Assembly (NCBI RefSeq): GCF_030209445.1 | Contig: NZ_JARVSD010000014.1 | Span: 124,001 to 188,000 of the forward strand | Origin: Promicromonospora sp. MEB111 | Lineage (GTDB): Bacteria; Actinomycetota; Actinomycetes; Actinomycetales; Cellulomonadaceae | Direction of reading: 5' to 3' | DNA: 64,000 bases | Shown here: positions 55,568 through 63,091 of the stretch, one piece after another | Position numbering within the stretch: position 1 is the first letter of the stretch | Layout of the letters: each line of letters opens with the position of its first letter | Made by a program: the position numbers and the translations under genes | Notes under the pieces: generated by a model | What the model was told of the DNA's origin: nothing | What the model saw: only the letters and a program-made list of their open reading frames with translations | The model's database searches: none

Positions 55568-56157
55568 CCATCTGGCTCGAGACCGCCGGCACGGACAGTG
55601 CGCCCACGCCGCGGGCGGCGCCCGCGCCTGCGCAGGACGGCGACCACCCCGCCCGGGCCCGATCGCTGGAGGAGCTGGTGCGGGCGCACCTGCCCGGCCT
55701 GATCCGTTACGCGACGGTGCTGGTCGGTGACCAGCACACCGCCGCGGACCTCGTCCAGGAGGTGCTGCTGCGGGCCCACCAGCGGTGGCACCGCATCACC
55801 CTGACCGACCGGCCCGACCTGTACCTGCGGCGCATGGTCACCAACGAGCACCTGTCGTGGCGGCGGCACTGGCACGTGCGCATGATCCGGCCCACCGCCG
55901 ACGACGCCCTGGTCGACCACGCCGGTGCCGGCGGCGACCCCGCGGAGCACCTCGCCCAGCAGGACGCCATGTGGCGGCGTCTGGCCCGGCTCCCGGCGCG
56001 CCAGCGTACGGTGCTCGTGCTGCGGTACTACGAAGGGCTGGCCGACGCCGAGATCGCGACGGTGCTCGGCACCTCGCCGGCCACCGTCCGCTCCCACGCC
56101 GCGCGGGCTCTGGCCACCCTGCGGCACACCGACCCGACCTTCATGGAGACGCGATGA
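55564..56157 (+). CDS. ECF sigma factor, SigE family
   Basis: A 197-residue alternative sigma factor of the actinobacterial SigE family. Region 2: LPGLIRYATVLVGDQHTAAD with LVQEVLLRAHQRW; region 4: LARLPARQRTVLVLRYYEGL and TPATVRSHAARAL-like SPATVRSHAARALATL. ATG 55564 overlaps the amidoligase stop; its own stop overlaps the next gene by 4 nt. It probably drives this operon and is held by the membrane protein that follows. Confidence 0.9.
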   Translation: MTIWLETAGTDSAPTPRAAPAPAQDGDHPARARSLEELVRAHLPGLIRYATVLVGDQHTAADLVQEVLLRAHQRWHRITLTDRPDLYLRRMVTNEHLSWRRHWHVRMIRPTADDALVDHAGAGGDPAEHLAQQDAMWRRLARLPARQRTVLVLRYYEGLADAEIATVLGTSPATVRSHAARALATLRHTDPTFMETR

Positions 56158-56855
56158 CCCAGGACCGCCGCACCGGTACGCCGGTGCCCGGACCCCGGCC
56201 GGGGGGCGACGACCGGCACGACGACCTCGCCGAACGCATCGCGGCAGCCCTGCGCTCCCGTGAGCCCGACGCCGCCGACACCGCGGCCGTCGCGCTGCGG
56301 ATCGCCGCGCGGATCGAGGCGGCCGACGCCCGGAGCGGCCTCGTCACCCCGTTCGCCCGGCGCGCGGGAACCATCGCGGTCACCGGCGTGGTCGCGTCGG
56401 CCCTGGGCATGGTCGGAGCGGGCGCCACCGCTGCGGCCAACCCGTACACGGACTTCGCCGCCGCGGTCGACGGCGTCGCGCACGCCGTCGGCGTCGACTG
56501 GTCCTCGATGCCCGACGGCTACACGCGCGAGCAGCACGACGCGTTCTGGGATGCCGGGTACAGCGCGGAGGACCAGGTGGAGCTGGCGGAGCTCTGGTCA
56601 GTCGACATCATCGAGGTCAAGGCCCGCGCCGGCCAGATGGTCCTGGACGGCGAGCGGCTCCCGTTCAAGCCGGGTACGCACACCACGTCCCAGCCGTCGG
56701 CGGAGGAGATCGCGTCGAGTCAGGCGTTCATCGACTCCGGCTACACGTCTGAGGACCTCGCTGCGTTGAGCGCCCTGTGGAACGTCGACGAGATGGAGGC
56801 CAAGGTCCGCGCCGGGGAGATCTTGCTCGCTGGGAAGCCGCTCCCGCTGCCCTGA
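56154..56855 (+). CDS. Membrane protein B: anti-sigma-like N-terminus plus the operon's repeats
   Basis: A 233-residue protein. Residues 1-75 are cytosolic and helical (DLAERIAAALRSREPDAADT), the place of an anti-sigma domain, though no HxxxCxxC zinc motif is present. One span follows (about 78-100, IAVTGVVASALGMVGAGATA). Outside are two repeats like those of protein A: YSAEDQVELAELWS, VKARAGQMVLDGERLPF and YTSEDLAALSALWN. Coupled to the sigma gene by a 4-nt overlap. Anti-sigma function is inferred. Confidence 0.75.
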   Translation: MTQDRRTGTPVPGPRPGGDDRHDDLAERIAAALRSREPDAADTAAVALRIAARIEAADARSGLVTPFARRAGTIAVTGVVASALGMVGAGATAAANPYTDFAAAVDGVAHAVGVDWSSMPDGYTREQHDAFWDAGYSAEDQVELAELWSVDIIEVKARAGQMVLDGERLPFKPGTHTTSQPSAEEIASSQAFIDSGYTSEDLAALSALWNVDEMEAKVRAGEILLAGKPLPLP

Positions 56856-56931
56856 CCTCGCGCCCCCACCCGCACGTCGCCCCAGCACAGCCCGGCCGCC
56901 AGATCTGGCCCTGTGGGCGGATACTGAGGCG

Positions 56932-57798
56932 ATGAGGACCGATCACCCGCTACGCGACTTCCTGACGTCGCGTCGTGCCGCGCTTGAGCCCGAGGACGTC
57001 GGGCTGCCCCCGGCCACCGCGAGCAGACGGGTCCCGGGACTGCGCCGCGAGGAGGTCGCGATCCTGGCCGGGGTCAGCGTCGACTACTACGTCAAGCTGG
57101 AGCAGGGGCGTGTCGGGAACGTCTCCGAACAGGTGCTGGAGGCGGTTGAGCGCGCGCTACGGCTGGACCGGCTGGAGCGACTGCACCTGCGCGCGCTCCT
57201 CAACCCCGACAGCATCCATACCCGGCGGATTCCGCCCATCACGATGCGCGCCAGGCCGGCTCTGCTCTCGATGATCGAGGCACTCGACCCGGTACCGGCC
57301 GTCATTCATGGTCCGCACCTGGAGGTGCTGGGCATCAACCGGGCCGGCGCACTCCTGCTGGACGATTTTGCTGCCATGCCGTCCGGCGAGCGCAACATGG
57401 CCCGCTGGATGTTCCTGAGTCCGCGGGCCCGGGTGGTCTACCGGAACTGGGACGAGATCGCCCCGCAGATGGTTGCGATCCTGCGTAACGCGGCTGCCGC
57501 CGGCTCCAACGACTACCTCGCTGCTCTGGTCGACCACCTCACCGTGGCGTCGGACGAGTTCGCCCCGTACTGGGGCGACTACCGGCTCTTCGAGCACACG
57601 CACGGCGTCAAGCTCTTCTTCAACGAGGACGTCGGAGAGCTGCGCCTCAACTACGAGGCGCTCCCCCTGCCCGCGGACAACGGGCAGACCGTCATCGTGT
57701 ACAGCGCGGACCGCGGGTCTCCGTCGGCGGAGAAGCTGCGTCTCATGTCCCGCGCCAGGACGGCTGAGCCAGCCGTTTCGACCGCGCTCCGAGTGTGA
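56932..57798 (+). CDS. XRE regulator with MmyB-like ligand domain
   Basis: A 288-residue regulator. HTH at residues about 35-75: VPGLRREEVAILAGVSVDYY then VKLEQGR. The C-terminal MmyB-type PAS-like domain carries VIHGPHLEVLGINRAGALLL and the ARWMFLSPRARVVYRNWDE block. Such regulators often repress the divergent or adjacent reductase. Here the neighbouring SDR gene converges. Confidence 0.9.
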   Translation: MRTDHPLRDFLTSRRAALEPEDVGLPPATASRRVPGLRREEVAILAGVSVDYYVKLEQGRVGNVSEQVLEAVERALRLDRLERLHLRALLNPDSIHTRRIPPITMRARPALLSMIEALDPVPAVIHGPHLEVLGINRAGALLLDDFAAMPSGERNMARWMFLSPRARVVYRNWDEIAPQMVAILRNAAAAGSNDYLAALVDHLTVASDEFAPYWGDYRLFEHTHGVKLFFNEDVGELRLNYEALPLPADNGQTVIVYSADRGSPSAEKLRLMSRARTAEPAVSTALRV

Positions 57799-57862
57799 AC
57801 GGCACCGGGCGGGCAGGTGCCTCGCCCGCCCGATGCCCCGTTCAACTTCACTCACCGCCAGG

Positions 57863-58735
57863 TCATGAGGCGTCTCCTGCTCCCGACGGCGAGACCGCGA
57901 CGTCGTCGTGGTCCGTGGAGAGAGCGACCTCACGCCACGCGTCCAGGTCTGCCGCCACGGCCGTGAGCTTCGCCTCGACCGAGGCGACACAGTCCGAGCC
58001 GAGCTGCAGCCGCAGCGGTGCTCGGCCGGAGTCGATGGCGGACACGATCGCGGTGCCGGCCTTGACCGGGTCACCGGGCTGACCGTGGTTGACCCGCTCC
58101 GCGGTCAGCCGCATCGCTCCGGCCGGGCCCTCTGCGTAGTCGTCGATCGTGGCCGTGACGCGGTGCAGGCTGGAGGAGTCCAGGAAGTCGGTGCGGAAGT
58201 AGCCGGGCTCGACCAGCGTGACGCCGATCCCGAGCGGTGCGAGCTCCAGACTCATCGCCTCGGAGAAGCCCTCCACGGCGAACTTCGTCGAGGCGTAGAT
58301 CCCCCACCCCGCCGAGCCCACGAATCCGCCGACGGACGACAGGTTGACGACGTGGCCCGACCGCTGCGCGCGCAGCACGGGTAGCACCGCACGCGTCACC
58401 GTCAGGACGCCGAACACGTTGGTGTCGTACACGGCACGCACCTCGACGTCGTCAGCCTCCTCGACAGCGCCCAGCAACCCCCGGCCGGCGTTGTTGACCA
58501 GCACGTCGACACGGCCGAAGGTCGCGACGGCGGCCTCGACCGCAGCCTGGACCTGGGCCAGGTCGGTGACGTCCAGAGCCACCGCGAGGAGTCGTTCGCC
58601 CGCGTCCGGGAAGGCGGCCTCGACTCCGTGCGGGTCACGGGCCGTGGCGACCACGCTGTGGCCGCTCGCCAGAGCGGCGCGGACGATCTCGATACCCAGG
58701 CCACGGGAGGCACCCGTGATGAACCAGACAGCCAT
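57863..58735 (-). CDS. Short-chain dehydrogenase/reductase
   Basis: A 290-residue classical SDR: WFITGASRGLGIEIVRAA (NADP loop), VLVNNAGRGLLGAV, catalytic Ser in NLSSVGG and YASTKFAVEG (Tyr, Lys). ATG 58735 follows AAGGTGG; an in-frame start 9 nt earlier exists. 15 nt after the VOC gene's stop, thus a two-gene unit. Substrate unknown. Confidence 0.92.
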   Translation of the reverse strand: MAVWFITGASRGLGIEIVRAALASGHSVVATARDPHGVEAAFPDAGERLLAVALDVTDLAQVQAAVEAAVATFGRVDVLVNNAGRGLLGAVEEADDVEVRAVYDTNVFGVLTVTRAVLPVLRAQRSGHVVNLSSVGGFVGSAGWGIYASTKFAVEGFSEAMSLELAPLGIGVTLVEPGYFRTDFLDSSSLHRVTATIDDYAEGPAGAMRLTAERVNHGQPGDPVKAGTAIVSAIDSGRAPLRLQLGSDCVASVEAKLTAVAADLDAWREVALSTDHDDVAVSPSGAGDAS

Positions 58736-58750
58736 GCGAACCACCTTCTC

Positions 58751-59221
58751 TCAGTGGGCGAGACCGTCGCCGGTTCGCTCCGTGAGCTCGAACATGTTGC
58801 CCCACGGGTCCCGGAAGAACGCCAGCCGTGCGCTGATGTCCTCGATCTCGAACGGCGGGTTCACGATGTCGACACCGCGCTCGCGCAGCGCGGCGAGCGT
58901 GTCATCGACGCTGTCGACGGACAGGCACACGTGGTTGTAGCCGCTGGCCGCCAGGCTGGCGTCCACGTCCTCGTAGACCGTCTGGGCGGCAGCCCCCGGT
59001 CCGGCGAGGATCTCGAGGTGGAACTCGTCCTGATCGGGCGGCATCACGTAGGCGAGGGTGAGGTCGCCGTAGGGCCAGGTCTGCAGGACCCGCCAGTCCA
59101 TGGTGTCGACCCAGAACGCGCGAGCGGCCTCGAAGTCGGGGTACCGGATCGCGGTGTGGTGGCCGTGCATCGACGAGAAGGGTGAGCTGGTGTTGCGCGC
59201 GGGCGCGGCGGGCAGAGGCAT
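58751..59221 (-). CDS. VOC-family (glyoxalase-fold) protein
   Basis: A 156-residue glyoxalase/bleomycin-resistance fold protein: HHTAIRYPDFEAARAFWVDT at the start, HLEILAGPG metal strand (Glu), YNHVCLSVDSVDDTLAALRE, and FFRDPWGNMFELTE at the end (Glu ligand). Good AAAGGAAAG site before ATG 59221. Upstream of the SDR gene. Confidence 0.9.
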   Translation of the reverse strand: MPLPAAPARNTSSPFSSMHGHHTAIRYPDFEAARAFWVDTMDWRVLQTWPYGDLTLAYVMPPDQDEFHLEILAGPGAAAQTVYEDVDASLAASGYNHVCLSVDSVDDTLAALRERGVDIVNPPFEIEDISARLAFFRDPWGNMFELTERTGDGLAH

Positions 59222-59698
59222 TGATCTTTCCTTTCCGTGCTGAGTGGGCTCATGGTCTGGACCCACGACCATTGCAAGCCCGCACCCGGACCCGGCGGGA
59301 GTCCTTCGCTGGTACCCGTGATCCTGGCTTTGGCGGTACCACCTTGGATGTCGCCCTCAGGGTCGAGCGGCTCGTAGCGTCGGGGCCGAGCACTCCGCGC
59401 GGACGCGGCGCAGTCGTCGACGTCAGAGCCACTCCCTCGGGAAAGTTCGTCTTCGGGGTCGAGGACGGCCACGGAGAGGTGAACTACTTCACGGAGAAGG
59501 CGCTCCGGCTCGCGCGGGGCGAGACCCCTGAGTCAGGGGACGAGCAGCCCCGCTTTCCGGTGGCCGCTCGCACGAGGAACGCCAGGCCCCGGCAGCGTGG
59601 AACGACCCGTCCGGTCAGCCCGGCTCGATGGACCCGGTGATCTCCCGGCCTGCCCGTGTGGGTCGCTCCCGGCGTCAGGGCCCGTTCACGCGCCCAGG
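59222..59698. other. 477-nt stretch without a convincing gene
   Basis: An open plus-strand frame (59182-59640) has one protein-like patch (SGKFVFGVEDGHGEVNYF) but no plausible start and the rest is Arg/Thr-rich, so it may be a decayed gene or chance. A small hairpin CCCCTGA-G-TCAGGGG lies at 59525-59539. Confidence 0.5.
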
Positions 59699-60073
59699 CT
59701 ACGAGCGATCGATGACATGGGCGTCGAGCTCGGCGGGCGGCTGAGCGAGGCCCGGCCCGCCGCCGCCGAGCCACGCCCCCAGCGCATCGGTCACCCGGTC
59801 TCCGGCGAGACGTTGGAACCAGACCGGCCGCGCGCCGCTCGCGCGCCCGGCGGCTGTGGGGCGCGCGACGACGACATCGCCGCGGTTGCACTCGTCCAGG
59901 CACTCCGACAGGGTCAGCCGCGCGACACCCTTGGCCTGAAGGATCCGCAAGCGTGCGAGCTGCCCGCCGGGCAGGGGGTCGAGATCGCCGAGGGTCTCTC
60001 CGGCGCAGAGGCTGCAAGCGGTGAGACCTGGCGATTCGGCGAGACGTTCTGCCGGTGCGGGGGTCGTGGTCAC
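59699..60073 (-). CDS. Thioredoxin-like ferredoxin-type small protein
   Basis: A 124-residue protein with CSLCAGETLGDLDPLPGG near the N-terminus and LSECLDECNRGDVVVARPT in the middle, four Cys placed as in thioredoxin-like [2Fe-2S] ferredoxins. It continues with VWFQRLAGDRVTDALGAW. GTG 60073 is the start; no good ribosome site is visible. Divergent from the His-rich protein across a region with copper-type palindromes. Confidence 0.7.
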   Translation of the reverse strand: MTTTPAPAERLAESPGLTACSLCAGETLGDLDPLPGGQLARLRILQAKGVARLTLSECLDECNRGDVVVARPTAAGRASGARPVWFQRLAGDRVTDALGAWLGGGGPGLAQPPAELDAHVIDRS

Positions 60074-60082
60074 CGGAGGAGG

Positions 60083-60110
60083 ATACCCCCATCGGGTATG
60101 GACCCCATAC
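60083..60110. promoter_or_regulatory. Overlapping palindromes, CsoR/RcnR-like operator
   Basis: ATACCCCCATCGGGTAT (60083-60099) and GTATGG-ACC-CCATAC (60096-60110) overlap in the divergent gap. TACCC..GGGTA symmetry is the style of metal-sensing CsoR-family sites. The regulator itself is not in the window. Confidence 0.5.
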
Positions 60111-60157
60111 GTCCTGTTGCCCCATTCCGTGTCCATACCGTTACTCTTGGGCTCGCC

Positions 60158-60589
60158 ATGAACCTGACACGTCCCGCTCGCGCGCTGCTCGCCGAACCTC
60201 GGCGTGGGGTCACGAGCGTCCTGGCCGTCATGTTCCTCGTGCTCACCGTCGTGGGTGTGCAGCCGCTGTGCGGCGTCCACCTGGACGAGGCCGGACACAC
60301 CCACCGGGAGAGTGCCGTCGGGCAGCTCGCGGCATCTGCCGTAGCGCCCGCCGAGGCCGGAGGGCCCTCCGGTCACCACGGTGACGACCCGAACCACTGC
60401 TCGGAGAACCGCACGGTGACGGCCCGGTACGACCGGACCGTGTCGCCCTCCGCAGACCTGGCCGGAGAGCCGGACCTCGCCCTGCGGTGGCTGGTGCCCG
60501 ACATCGCGCACACCCAGCGCGGGGCAGCCTCCGGCGTGGCCGTCGCAGCCGCACCGTCGCTGCATGCCCTGGGGATCTCCCGGACGTAG
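60158..60589 (+). CDS. Small membrane/exported His-rich protein
   Basis: A 143-residue protein with one N-terminal span (VLAVMFLVLTVVGVQPLCGV) and an exterior with His and Cys: HLDEAGHTH and GHHGDDPNHCSENR. These could bind copper or another metal. ATG 60158. The upstream CsoR-like palindrome fits a metal-stress role. No named family recognised; inference only. Confidence 0.68.
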   Translation: MNLTRPARALLAEPRRGVTSVLAVMFLVLTVVGVQPLCGVHLDEAGHTHRESAVGQLAASAVAPAEAGGPSGHHGDDPNHCSENRTVTARYDRTVSPSADLAGEPDLALRWLVPDIAHTQRGAASGVAVAAAPSLHALGISRT

Positions 60590-60698
60590 ACCACCACACC
60601 CCTCGACACCACCCCACCGGGGTGTCGACCGGTTTCGCGCGCCCCGAACCCGGGGACGTGTGTGTGGTTCTACTCCGATCCGAAAGGTCCCAGCTTTC

Positions 60699-61529
60699 AT
60701 GGAGCCCAGCTACAACCCTGACCCGACCGTCCGCGGTCGTGGTCGTCACCGGGCGGTCAGCCGTCCCGTCCTGGCCGACGTCGCCCGAGCCGCCACCGAA
60801 CAGGTCACGACGCTCGCCGGGAGAACCGCCGTCGCGGCCGCGGCCGGTTCCGGCGTGCTGCTGTCCCTGGTCGCGACCCCCGCCCAAGCGGCCCCGGCAC
60901 CCGCATCGGTCACCACGTCCCTGGCCGGCAAGTCCGTCCAGGGCGCCCTCAACACGGCAGACCTCAACGCCCTCGCGGCACAGGCCAAGGAGTCCGTCGC
61001 CGCCGCGCCGGTCGTGACCGTGGCCAACGACGCCGAGCTGAGGGTCGAGAAGGCCGCCGTCTCGGTCGTCTCCGCGGCGGAGAACGACGAGTACCAGGCA
61101 CAGCTCGCCGCCGAGGCAGAGGCAGAGGCTGCCGCGGAAGCGGAGGCCGCCGCCGCGGAGGCTGCCGAGGCCGCGCTCGACGTCCCGGCCTCGGCGTCCG
61201 GCTCCGCCGTGGTGTCCATCGGGATGCGGTACCTCGGGGTGCCCTACCTGTGGGGCGGGTCGACCCCGGCCGGGATGGACTGTTCCGGGTTCACGTCCTA
61301 CGTGTACGCCCAGGTCGGGGTCAACCTGCCCCGCACCTCGTCCGAGCAGCGGTACGCCGGGCCGGAGGTCTCGTGGTCCGAGGCGCAGCCCGGTGACCTG
61401 ATCTGGTCGCCCGGGCACATCGCGATCTACGCCGGCGACGGCATGCAGATCGAGGCGCCGGTGCCGGGCCAGACGGTGCGCTACACGCAGATCTGGCAGT
61501 CCAACCCGACGTTCATCCGCGTTCTCTGA
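60699..61529 (+). CDS. Secreted NlpC/P60 endopeptidase
   Basis: A 276-residue exported cell-wall hydrolase. A long basic N-terminus and signal peptide (about residues 40-70: TAVAAAAGSGVLLSLVATP, AQA cleavage) precede a helical Glu/Ala-rich linker and the NlpC/P60 domain: MDCSGFTSYVYAQ (Cys), SPGHIAIYAG (His). Ends TFIRVL. Paralogue of the truncated gene at 2-562, about 60% alike by eye over the last 170 residues. A perfect hairpin follows. Confidence 0.93.
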   Translation: MEPSYNPDPTVRGRGRHRAVSRPVLADVARAATEQVTTLAGRTAVAAAAGSGVLLSLVATPAQAAPAPASVTTSLAGKSVQGALNTADLNALAAQAKESVAAAPVVTVANDAELRVEKAAVSVVSAAENDEYQAQLAAEAEAEAAAEAEAAAAEAAEAALDVPASASGSAVVSIGMRYLGVPYLWGGSTPAGMDCSGFTSYVYAQVGVNLPRTSSEQRYAGPEVSWSEAQPGDLIWSPGHIAIYAGDGMQIEAPVPGQTVRYTQIWQSNPTFIRVL

Positions 61530-61539
61530 CGCGCTCCGC

Positions 61540-61569
61540 GTGAGGGGCGGGCTCCGGCCCGCCCCTCAC
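61540..61569 (+). terminator. Stem-loop terminator after NlpC/P60 gene
   Basis: Perfect 13-bp arms 61540-61552 and 61557-61569 (GTGAGGGGCGGGC / GCCCGCCCCTCAC), loop TCCG, 10 nt after the stop codon. Confidence 0.85.
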
Positions 61570-61611
61570 GCCCCCCGCCTTCGACCCTGCCGATCCCCAG
61601 GAGAAACACCC

Positions 61612-62421
61612 ATGGCAACACCGACGCGAGCACGGTCCAGGCGGGGCCGACACCGCAAGGGCAGGCACTCCGCCCCGACGAGCGGACCGCTGTCCGCGGT
61701 CACGGGGCGGTGGCCGTTGACGCTCGGGGTGGGGATCGCTCTCGTCGCCACCACCTCGGTCGCGGTGGCGACCGCGGGCGGGCCGGGAGGCGAGGTGCAC
61801 GACCGGCCCGGAGCCGCCGTCGCGCTCACCGACCCGTCGTCCGACGCGGAGCAGGCAGCGCGCGACCGCGAAGGTGGCGCCTCGCGCAGCCAGGAGCGTG
61901 CACCACGTGGAACGGCCGACGCCGGCATCACCGTTCCTCAGGACGCGACGATGTCCGGCGGGGAGCGCGCGCCCGTAGAGGTCGAGGCTCCGCCCGTCCT
62001 CCCGGGCTGCGACGGCGAGGCAACCGGTGCTGGGGTCAACGGCAACCTGCCCGACGACGAGCTGTGCGACCTGTGGAACGGCTACCCGCCGATCCGGGCC
62101 GATGCCGCCGTCGCCCTGGCCCGTCTGAACCAGGCCTACACCGAGCGGTTCGGCGAGGCGCTGTGTCTCACGGACGGCTACCGCAGCTATGCGCAGCAGG
62201 TCACCGCGAAGGCGCAGAAGCCCACGCTGACGGCGACGCCGGGTCGGTCCAACCACGGCTGGGGCCTCGCGGTGGACATCTGCGCCGACGGCTACGCGGG
62301 CGAGCGCTGGGACTGGCTCAAGGCGCACGGCCCGGAGCACGGCTGGGACAACCCGGCGTGGGCGCGGGCCGGCGGCTCCGGACCGTACGAACCGTGGCAC
62401 TGGGAGTTCACGGCGGCGTGA
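61612..62421 (+). CDS. D,D-carboxypeptidase, VanY/M15B family
   Basis: A 269-residue exported metallopeptidase trimming D-Ala from peptidoglycan. One signal/anchor span (about residues 38-58), a Ser/Arg/Glu-rich linker, then the M15B domain: CLTDGYRSYAQQV, zinc motif SNHGWGLAVDIC and EPWHWEF (third ligand His). CAGGAGAAA precedes ATG 61612. With the preceding NlpC/P60 gene it forms a wall-remodelling pair. Confidence 0.93.
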   Translation: MATPTRARSRRGRHRKGRHSAPTSGPLSAVTGRWPLTLGVGIALVATTSVAVATAGGPGGEVHDRPGAAVALTDPSSDAEQAARDREGGASRSQERAPRGTADAGITVPQDATMSGGERAPVEVEAPPVLPGCDGEATGAGVNGNLPDDELCDLWNGYPPIRADAAVALARLNQAYTERFGEALCLTDGYRSYAQQVTAKAQKPTLTATPGRSNHGWGLAVDICADGYAGERWDWLKAHGPEHGWDNPAWARAGGSGPYEPWHWEFTAA

Positions 62422-62454
62422 TGCCGAGCGGGTGACGCCGCACGCCGCCTGCCC

Positions 62455-62967
62455 CTAGTCCGCCGCGGCCGCCTTCTTCCGCCGCCGCGCCCCCGCCGAC
62501 CGCGGTGGCGTCTGCCGCATGTGGTCCCGCGCGCGGGCGAGGATGTCCGCGAGCGTCTCGACGTCGGCGCGGGTCAGCGGGGCGAACAGCAGGTCGTCGA
62601 GCACGGCGACGTGCCCCGGGAAGACCTCCGCGAGCACGGCGCGCCCCTCCTCCGTGATGGTCACGGTGACGCCGCGCTCGTCGTCCGACGACTGCGACCG
62701 GGTCACGAGGCCCCGCTTCTCCAGCGTCTGGGCCTGGTAGGTCAGCCCGCTGCGGCTGTAGACCACGCCGTCGGCCAGGTCGGTCATCCGCCGGCTGCCC
62801 GTCGGGGAGTCCCCGAGGGTCGCCAGGAGCTGGAACTGCACGTAGCTCAGGTCCCCGGCGTCCCGCAGCTGTTGCTCGACGGAGTGCTTCAGCAGGCTGC
62901 TCGCCTCGATGAGGGCGAAGTAGGCGCCCAGCTGCGTGGCGTCCAGGGGCGGCGGGGTCGAGGTCAC
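62455..62967 (-). CDS. MarR-family transcriptional regulator
   Basis: A 170-residue regulator: YVQFQLLATLGDSPTGSRRM, recognition region LADGVVYSRSGLTYQAQTLE, wing near SSDDERGVTVTI, and a basic Ala/Lys tail. GTG start. Divergent from the quinone oxidoreductase with nested palindromes in the gap, the normal layout for an oxidant- or quinone-sensing repressor. Confidence 0.92.
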   Translation of the reverse strand: MTSTPPPLDATQLGAYFALIEASSLLKHSVEQQLRDAGDLSYVQFQLLATLGDSPTGSRRMTDLADGVVYSRSGLTYQAQTLEKRGLVTRSQSSDDERGVTVTITEEGRAVLAEVFPGHVAVLDDLLFAPLTRADVETLADILARARDHMRQTPPRSAGARRRKKAAAAD

Positions 62968-62995
62968 GTCTCCAGCCTAGCCAGGCCCGCCGATA

Positions 62996-63068
62996 CTTCC
63001 AACTCGAAGCACTTGCTTCGAATTGGAAGCGGTGCTAGCGTGCTCATCAGTTGCTTCGAATCCGAAGC
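62996..63068. promoter_or_regulatory. Nested palindromes, MarR operators
   Basis: Operator 1 spans 62996-63029: arms CTTCCAAxTCGAAGC and GCTTCGAxTTGGAAG around ACTT. Operator 2 is GCTTCG-AATC-CGAAGC at 63053-63068. Both share GCTTCGA and lie between the divergent MarR and oxidoreductase genes. Confidence 0.85.
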
Positions 63069-63091
63069 ATTTGACCGAAGGGAACGACATC

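Noticed and set aside
59182-59640. Plus-strand frame in the gap before the ferredoxin-like gene
   Set aside because: Only a short protein-like patch, no ribosome site and overlap with the VOC gene start; kept as unannotated DNA.
60590-60698. Cyclic di-AMP (ydaO) riboswitch before the NlpC/P60 gene
   Set aside because: Such riboswitches are common there, but the 109-nt leader is short and I could not find the conserved core.
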